Shown here: positions 1-3,997 of the stretch, in pieces | Position numbering within the stretch: position 1 is the stretch's first letter | How the letters are laid out: every line of letters starts with the position of its first letter | Source: Puniceicoccaceae bacterium | GTDB lineage: Bacteria > Verrucomicrobiota > Verrucomicrobiia > Opitutales > Coraliomargaritaceae | Length of the DNA stretch: 6,531 nucleotides | NCBI GenBank assembly: GCA_003567255.1 | Contig: PWZW01000219.1 | Coordinates: 1-6,531 of the forward strand | Direction of reading: 5' to 3' | Made by a program: the position numbers and the translations under genes | Notes under the pieces: generated by a model | Database searches by the model: none | Told to the model about the DNA's origin: nothing | What the model saw: only the letters and a program-made list of their open reading frames with translations

Positions 1-267
1 AAAGAGCGCTTCGACGCGTTCGAGGAATTTCAGTACGATTACGATAAGGTTCAACTCGCGGTCAGCCAAGACCTGGAAGCACGCTCACGTGAGCTCCGGG
101 GCGAGGACGGCGAAGCTGAGGAGGATGAAGCATCCTCAAGCTTTGACATCCATCTCCGCGAGACACTGCGCATCCTTGGGGATTGGCACGACCTGCTCTC
201 CAAAGGAGAACAGGCGCCCATTCTCGCCGCTTTAAAAAAGCAAGCGGAAGCGCAGCGCACCCGGTAG
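1..267 (+). CDS. C-terminal end of a probable tail-specific (C-terminal processing, S41-type) protease, 5' part outside the window
   Basis: An open frame runs from base 1 to a TAG at 265-267, giving the last 88 residues of a protein. The visible part has a charged stretch (KERFDAFEEFQYDYD), then an acidic low-complexity linker (GEDGEAEEDEASSS, about residues 38-51), then SFDIHLRETLRILGDWHDLL (about residues 52-71) and a basic tail ending in QRTR. The acidic linker followed by a D-x-x-L-(R/K)-E-(T/A)-x-x-I-L-x-D helix resembles the C-terminal domain that follows the PDZ and S41 protease domains in Prc/Tsp-like periplasmic proteases. Those enzymes degrade or trim envelope proteins. The catalytic Ser/Lys region and signal peptide lie upstream of the window, so the assignment rests on the tail alone. 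The coding frame itself is much more certain than the family. No U-rich terminator hairpin follows the stop; repeats begin soon after. Confidence 0.45.
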   Translation, partial: KERFDAFEEFQYDYDKVQLAVSQDLEARSRELRGEDGEAEEDEASSSFDIHLRETLRILGDWHDLLSKGEQAPILAALKKQAEAQRTR

Positions 268-321
268 CAGAAAAAGTGGCAGCGAAGCCAGTTGCAGCCC
301 ACGACGACCCGGTGCCGTCAA

Positions 322-341
322 GGGCTTGGCGACAGGCTGCC
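322..341 (+). repeat. 20-bp direct repeat, first copy
   Basis: GGGCTTGGCGACAGGCTGCC is repeated at 460-479 with only the two middle bases swapped (GA to AG), so 18 of 20 positions are identical. The second copy contains the 466-479 hairpin. In this first copy the GA/AG difference breaks the stem, which suggests a decayed relative of the same repeat family. Confidence 0.55.
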
Positions 342-372
342 GTCGAGGAAATAGTAGGCAGTGCCTTGGGCA

Positions 373-428
373 CCTTGGAGTGCGGCAGCCCTGCTGCCGC
401 TTTGATTCGCCGCAGCCCTGCTGCGGCG
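373..428 (+). repeat. Left copy of a palindromic repeat unit (REP-like), two adjacent stem-loops
   Basis: Bases 373-403 form a 31-bp unit beginning CCTTGGAGTGCGGCAG. Inside it 382-400 is a perfect hairpin: GCGGCAGC, loop CCT, then GCTGCCGC. Five bases after the unit a second perfect hairpin occupies 408-428, with a 9-bp stem CGCCGCAGC, loop CCT and GCTGCGGCG. The same two-hairpin arrangement recurs in opposite orientation at 466-517, which argues for a defined mobile or dispersed unit and not chance GC-richness. The layout (short GC-rich palindromes, intergenic, paired head to head) matches what is known for REP/BIME elements. No RAYT-type transposase is in the window, so that identity is an inference. 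Confidence 0.65.
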
Positions 429-459
429 GCTGCGGTGGACGCGGACTGTTTAGACGGCT

Positions 460-479
460 GGGCTTGGCAGCAGGCTGCC
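460..479 (+). repeat. 20-bp direct repeat, second copy
   Basis: This is the partner of 322-341 with 18 of 20 bases shared. It overlaps the inner hairpin of the right-hand repeat unit. It supports the view that the whole block was built by successive copies of one palindromic family. Confidence 0.55.
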
Positions 480-517
480 TGCGCGGAAAGCGGCAGCAGG
501 GCTTCCGCAGTCCAAGG
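466..517 (-). repeat. Right, inverted copy of the palindromic repeat unit
   Basis: Read on the minus strand, 517-487 matches 373-403 at 29 of 31 positions. The two differences are G/C at unit position 8 and C/A at position 14. The second change breaks one pair in the hairpin (490-508), so this copy has an imperfect stem. Inward from it, 466-479 is a second hairpin (GGCAGC, loop AG, GCTGCC), in the place corresponding to 408-428 of the left copy but more diverged. Together the two copies form a large inverted repeat about 145 bp across (373-517) with an 83-bp gap between the 31-bp arms. Confidence 0.65.
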
Positions 518-531
518 ACGGCTCCGCCGTC
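517..531. repeat. Short palindrome GACGGC-TCC-GCCGTC
   Basis: A perfect 6-bp stem with a three-base loop directly abuts the outer end of the right 31-bp unit. Flanking GGAC and GTCC could lengthen the pairing with a bulge. It is not followed by a T run, so it is unlikely to be an intrinsic terminator. Confidence 0.5.
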
Positions 532-576
532 GGTCCTCCAGTTGCGGAGGCTGCGCCCGAACGCCAAAGTCGTTAT

Positions 577-593
577 GCAGGCTGAAGGCCTGC
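577..593. repeat. Short palindrome GCAGGC-TGAAG-GCCTGC
   Basis: A perfect 6-bp stem with a five-base loop is the last palindrome in the intergenic block. Its sequence differs from the CAGC/GCTG hairpins upstream, so it may belong to another repeat type. No T tract follows. Confidence 0.45.
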
Positions 594-688
594 GCTAATG
601 CCGCTTTACCCCGGTTCCGCCTTACCAACCCCTCCCGACTTTGGGCTTAGGGCTTGCGGACCCGCGCCCGGCCGCAAAGATCGCTCCT

Positions 689-2395
689 ATGCCAGACGGA
701 GAAACCAAGGTCATTGATGCACTCTACCGAATCAGTAGTTTGCTAGCCAATACAGAGGATCCGCGTAAAGCGCTCAAAGTGATTTTGCAAGAGGTCATGA
801 CCGTGCTGAACCCTAGCAGCGCTTCCATCTCTTTGGTCAACCCTGATTCCAAATGCCTGGAAGTGGAAGTCTCCGTGGGCCTACCCGAGCATTCGGATTC
901 CATGGAACTTCCGGTCGGCCGCGGCATCACCGGCTGGGCCGCCCTTCACGGGAAGGCGCTGGTGGTGGGCGACGTCCGTAAAGAACCTCGCTACATTCCA
1001 GTGCGTAAAGCGGTGCGTTCCGAAATGGCCGTGCCCATGGAGGATGGCGGTAACATTATCGGAGTGGTTAACGTCGATAGTGAAGTCGTCGAGGCGTTTG
1101 ACGAGGCATCGCTCAAGATTCTCACCTTGCTCACCAACGAGGCGACTCGGGTTATTTCCAAGATTTGGCTGATCAAACAACTCCGTACGAAAGCCAAACA
1201 ACTCGAAACTCTGGTGAATATCGGCCAACGTATCGTGACCAAACGCACAGACTCGGAAGTTTTGGAAAGTGTCACGCGAGAGGCACACAAGCTGATAAAC
1301 TCCCACCTTTCCGCGCTATTCCTGCTCAACCCAGACAAAAAATCCCTCCGCCTTCATTCCATGACAGGACCAGAGGATTTGATTCCTCACGACGAGGACC
1401 TCTCGCTGGACGATAGCTCGGTCGGGGCAGCGATCATGCGAAAAAAACAAATTGAAGTGTATGATCTCGCGTTCACAGAGGAGCACCATTTTGTTGGGCT
1501 GATCCAGCGGGAGGGATTGGTTTCCATGCTCTCCTCTCCGATTATTTTTGATGACGAGGTGATTGGCGTGCTCAACACCTACACCGCAAAACCGCATCGG
1601 TTTAACAATGATGAGAAAAGCATCTTCGCGACCCTGGCGAGCCTGGGTGCCATCGCGATCCAAAACGCCCGACTGTACGGTCGGGTGTTTGCTACGGAAG
1701 AGCAGCTTCGAAGAAACGAAAAGCTCACCACACTCGGATTGCTCGCTGCGGAGATTGCTCATGAGATCCGAAACCCCTTGACGGTGATCAAACTACTCTT
1801 CGACTCGCTCGATCTGGATTTCCCGGCTGGTGATGAACGCCACACCGATGTCCAGATCATCAGCGAAAAACTTGACCAGTTGGAACAGATTGTCGGGCGG
1901 GTGCTGAACTTTGGAAAGTCAAACCAAGGCATGCACGCACGCTTCAACCTGAACCGCATTGTTGAGGAAACCGTGCAATTAATCCGGCTCAAGGCGAAGC
2001 AACAACAGATGCTCCTTTCCGTGGAGAATCGTGATCCAAACCTGATCATCGATGTAAATAAGGGGCAAATTCAACAGGTTTTGCTCAACTTAATCCTAAA
2101 TGCCACGGAAGCCATGAGTGCGGGTGGTGAGATTAAGATAACCACCGAACGGACCTCCCCCGACGCCTACGGCCAAAGCTTTGCCCGCTGTACCATCCGC
2201 GATACCGGTTGCGGCATTCCTGCGGATATGCAGGGCGCTATTTTTGAATCCTTTTTGAGTCACCGCGCTGGGGGCACGGGCCTTGGCCTATCCATCAGCA
2301 AACGCATCCTGAAATCCCACCGCGGTGATATTCAGCTGGTCAGCTCAGATGCCAGCGGCACCGTCTTTAGCTTCACGCTCCCCGTGGAAGCCTAG
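689..2395 (+). CDS. Soluble two-GAF sensor histidine kinase
   Basis: The product is a cytoplasmic histidine kinase of 568 residues counted from ATG 689. No signal peptide or membrane helix is visible. Two GAF sensor domains occupy about residues 14-160 and 172-331 and are joined by a helical, likely coiled-coil linker. The transmitter follows: the H box AEIAHEIRNPLTVI carries the phosphoacceptor His at residue 358, the N box has Asn467 and Asn471 (NLILNATEAM), the G1 box is DTGCGIP (505-511) and the G2 box is GGTGLGLSI (528-536). All catalytic signatures are intact, so activity is expected. The H box resembles NtrB/ZraS-type kinases. Ligand and partner are unknown; there is no receiver domain and no response regulator gene in the window. 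ATG 689 is preferred over an in-frame TTG at 641 because the extra 16 residues lie in the repeat-derived leader and are unlike the domain. Neither start has a clear ribosome binding site. The stop overlaps the stop of the convergent DUF5069 gene. Confidence 0.93.
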   Translation: MPDGETKVIDALYRISSLLANTEDPRKALKVILQEVMTVLNPSSASISLVNPDSKCLEVEVSVGLPEHSDSMELPVGRGITGWAALHGKALVVGDVRKEPRYIPVRKAVRSEMAVPMEDGGNIIGVVNVDSEVVEAFDEASLKILTLLTNEATRVISKIWLIKQLRTKAKQLETLVNIGQRIVTKRTDSEVLESVTREAHKLINSHLSALFLLNPDKKSLRLHSMTGPEDLIPHDEDLSLDDSSVGAAIMRKKQIEVYDLAFTEEHHFVGLIQREGLVSMLSSPIIFDDEVIGVLNTYTAKPHRFNNDEKSIFATLASLGAIAIQNARLYGRVFATEEQLRRNEKLTTLGLLAAEIAHEIRNPLTVIKLLFDSLDLDFPAGDERHTDVQIISEKLDQLEQIVGRVLNFGKSNQGMHARFNLNRIVEETVQLIRLKAKQQQMLLSVENRDPNLIIDVNKGQIQQVLLNLILNATEAMSAGGEIKITTERTSPDAYGQSFARCTIRDTGCGIPADMQGAIFESFLSHRAGGTGLGLSISKRILKSHRGDIQLVSSDASGTVFSFTLPVEA

Positions 2396-2892
2396 CACTG
2401 CGCAGCCTCCCACGCCGCACGACGCTCGTCTGAAAACCCGGGAATGCGCCCTTCATCAAAGTCCATCATATCGCAGACCGAAACAATGGTTCCGATCTTT
2501 TCGGGACAGCCCATATTGGTCAGGGACTCGGCCAAAAACTCCCGCCCCGCCTCGGTCATACCCTTATGGACGACTTCACGATTCCAGTCAGCGGCGCGCA
2601 CGTCTCGGGGAAAAATCTCGATTAACCGCACATTCAGGTCAGCGGTATCGCGACTCTCCCGCACGGCCTCCACAACTTGCTGAGGATCAATCCCAAGATG
2701 CATGCAAAGAAAGCGGTCAAAGCCACGGCAAAAATTCTTCTGGTAGGATTTGGGAAGGTCTCCAGCCAAATGCTTCCTGATTTTTGCAATAAAGCGCGGC
2801 AGATGGAGTAAGCCACAGGGATGCGCCTCATAGGGAGAGGGCAGATCAAAACAAATTTCGCCGGTCGGGCCAAGTGCTTGAGTGTCTGTCAT
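2392..2892 (-). CDS. DUF5069-family protein of unknown function
   Basis: A 166-residue protein starts at ATG 2892. It has no signal peptide or membrane segment, so it is probably cytoplasmic. Its core, about residues 28-112, carries LPRFIAKIRK (31-40), the small conserved block MHLGIDP (64-70) and a DWNREV segment (102-107). This order and spacing match my recollection of the DUF5069 family, whose biochemical role is not established. The C-terminal part (113-166) has several Met and Cys residues (NMGCP, VCDMM) but no regular metal-binding pattern. A GTG at 2913 would add seven residues (MGFVFQP). I chose the ATG because the added residues look unconserved, but neither start has a Shine-Dalgarno sequence. 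It lies 40 bases downstream of the VanZ-like gene on the same strand, so the two are probably co-transcribed. Its TAG overlaps the TAG of the opposing kinase gene. Confidence 0.8.
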   Translation of the reverse strand: MTDTQALGPTGEICFDLPSPYEAHPCGLLHLPRFIAKIRKHLAGDLPKSYQKNFCRGFDRFLCMHLGIDPQQVVEAVRESRDTADLNVRLIEIFPRDVRAADWNREVVHKGMTEAGREFLAESLTNMGCPEKIGTIVSVCDMMDFDEGRIPGFSDERRAAWEAAQC

Positions 2893-2932
2893 AGGTTGAA
2901 AAACAAACCCCACCGGCGAAAAAGGTCAACCA

Positions 2933-3349
2933 TCACGGTGCCACTGCTCGAACCGGCGCTTTGCGTTTCAGGAAAGACCATTCCAAAATCCGCCGATAGG
3001 TCGTCCAGTAGCTGTAAACCAGGGTCGCTACCACTGCGCCCAGGGTATCGGCAATCCAGTCTGCCACCTCGGGGAAGCGCCCCGGGGTAAACGATTGACG
3101 AAATTCATCCAAGCCCCCGATACAGGAAACCACCAAGACGGTGAGCAGAATCCGTCCAGGCGTTCGCAGCGGAAGCGCAGGTGAAAGGGAGCGGAGCAAG
3201 GCCGTGGCAACCAGGCCAAAGACAAAGAAATGCGCTGGCTTATCTATCCGAAACCCAGGGTCTGGCGCCGCAAGGTTTGCGGTTCCCGAGGCCGTAAAGA
3301 TCACCCCAATCAGGGCTAAAAAAAAGAAAAAGCGTTTCCAGATGAACAT
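2933..3349 (-). CDS. VanZ-like small integral membrane protein
   Basis: A 138-residue membrane protein starts at ATG 3349. Predicted membrane segments lie at about residues 5-22, 40-53, 66-80 and 100-116, with a basic cytoplasmic-type tail (LKRKAPVR). It carries the VanZ-family pattern: DKPAHFF (36-42) near the second helix, DEFRQSFTPGR (81-91) after the third and DWIADTLGA (97-105) into the fourth. VanZ was named for a teicoplanin-resistance accessory protein, but most chromosomal members have no shown role in resistance, so no function is claimed here. An in-frame ATG at 3433 would add 28 residues (MRALSQTVACN...) with no hydrophobic character. The shorter form gives the usual family length and puts the first helix at the N-terminus, but the longer start cannot be excluded. 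A run of eight T's on the coding strand encodes part of the Phe-rich first helix. The DUF5069 gene follows after 40 bases. Confidence 0.82.
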   Translation of the reverse strand: MFIWKRFFFFLALIGVIFTASGTANLAAPDPGFRIDKPAHFFVFGLVATALLRSLSPALPLRTPGRILLTVLVVSCIGGLDEFRQSFTPGRFPEVADWIADTLGAVVATLVYSYWTTYRRILEWSFLKRKAPVRAVAP

Positions 3350-3463
3350 TGCCCAAAGGAGAGCGCACCCGGGCGGGCGTGGCGAGATTGAAGCGAAATT
3401 GTTACAAGCGACGGTTTGACTCAGCGCACGCATTGATCGTCTTTATTCAGGTCGTCCCCAGCT
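3350..3463. promoter_or_regulatory. Divergent intergenic region between the VanZ-like and exported-protein genes
   Basis: These 114 bases separate two divergent genes and must hold the promoter of each, unless the VanZ-like gene starts at 3433. On the plus strand TTGACT at 3416-3421 is a fair -35 match, but no good -10 lies 16-18 bases on (TCTTTA at 3440-3445 is poor). On the minus strand I see no convincing pair. No long inverted repeat that could serve as an operator is present. Confidence 0.35.
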
Positions 3464-3997
3464 ATGCGTCGCTTCACAACAGTATTTGGTTTCAGTATTT
3501 TTTTATGCTTTGCGGCCACCATGCCCCCCACCCACGCCGAGACGTCCCAAAGCGCGGAGGCGACATCGCAAAACCAAAAGGCCGCGCACTGGGTCATCGA
3601 GGATACGCACAGCTATGTCGGCTTTGCCCGCGTCAACTTGAGTATCGGTGAACTTTTTATCGAAGAGGATAAACTGGTGGGAACTTACCAGATCAGGATT
3701 CCCTTTAACCGATCAAAAAATGACCAGGGACGCATCGAACTCAAATTACGGGAAGATACCTCCCCCGAACTACTCAACGCCCATGGAGGGCGCCTCACGG
3801 GAAAAGCCATCAGCGACGATGCCGATCGCCCACTGAACACCATTGAATGCAACATAAACACGGAAGAGAAAACAATCTTCTTAACGATAACGACGCCGGA
3901 TCGCTCAATTGATTTTGAGTCCACTTACGCATTTTTCGAGGCGTCTTCCGCTTCGGCTGAGGAGGTGAGGCCCGCCAAGGCAAGAACGTCCATGTAG
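3464..3997 (+). CDS. Exported protein of unknown function with a YceI-like opening strand
   Basis: A 177-residue protein starts at ATG 3464. The N-terminus is a typical Sec signal peptide: MRRFTT, a hydrophobic core VFGFSIFLCFAA, and a likely cleavage after THA (residue 25). Cys15 lies inside the core without a lipobox, so it is not a lipoprotein. The mature protein begins with a Ser/Gln/Ala-rich stretch (26-41). Then HWVIEDTHSYVGFARVNLS (42-60) recalls the first strand of YceI-like lipocalin-fold proteins. The rest alternates short polar and hydrophobic stretches, consistent with beta structure: TYQIRIPFNRS, GRIELKLRE, GGRLTGKA, NTIECNINTEEKTIFLTITTPD. I do not recognise the family securely. 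A periplasmic or secreted location is expected. The last 24 codons overlap the 3' end of the opposing SNF2 gene, and that tail (EASSASAEEVRPAKARTSM) looks low-complexity and poorly constrained. The ribosome binding site is weak or absent. Confidence 0.75.
   Translation: MRRFTTVFGFSIFLCFAATMPPTHAETSQSAEATSQNQKAAHWVIEDTHSYVGFARVNLSIGELFIEEDKLVGTYQIRIPFNRSKNDQGRIELKLREDTSPELLNAHGGRLTGKAISDDADRPLNTIECNINTEEKTIFLTITTPDRSIDFESTYAFFEASSASAEEVRPAKARTSM

Larger units (their letters stand above)
268..688. other. Intergenic mosaic of GC-rich palindromic repeats, no convincing gene
   Basis: The 421 bases between the upstream gene and the kinase start carry at least six short perfect or near-perfect inverted repeats: 382-400, 408-428, 466-479, 490-508, 517-531 and 577-593. 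They also carry an inverted pair of 31-bp units and a 20-bp direct repeat (322-341 and 460-479, 18 of 20 identical). Open frames exist on both strands because the block is GC-rich and stop-poor. Their translations are Ala/Arg/Cys/Gly/Pro-rich, overlap each other in several frames and show no domain, so I do not call genes here. The block 594-688 has no repeat I can define. No AT-rich -10 or clear -35 stands out ahead of the kinase, so its promoter is unresolved. The kinase might instead be read from upstream through this block. Confidence 0.7.

Noticed and set aside
373..593. CRISPR array or intrinsic terminators in the palindromic block.
   Set aside because: The repeats are not regularly spaced with unique spacers, and none of the hairpins is followed by a T run.
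183..650. Long open frames on both strands across the repeat block (for example 183-650 on plus and 62-628 on minus).
   Set aside because: They coincide with GC-rich palindromes, overlap each other in several frames, and translate to Ala/Arg/Cys/Gly/Pro-rich sequence with no domain. One also overlaps the better-supported gene ending at 267.
641..688. Upstream TTG start that would lengthen the kinase by 16 residues.
   Set aside because: The added residues (MGLGLADPRPAAKIAP) come from the GC-rich leader and precede a plausible ATG. There is no ribosome binding site at 641.
881..1762. Minus-strand frames opposite the kinase (881-1306 and 1316-1762).
   Set aside because: They lie wholly inside a gene with two GAF domains and complete kinase motifs and show no recognisable domain of their own.
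3317..3333. A8 and A5 homopolymer runs near the VanZ-like start, considered as a phase-variable tract.
   Set aside because: They encode the Phe-rich first helix in frame, and an eight-base run alone is weak evidence for phase variation.
3399..3407. TTGTTACAA, a small inverted repeat in the divergent promoter region, considered as an operator.
   Set aside because: Four-base arms occur by chance too often, and there is no second copy nearby.
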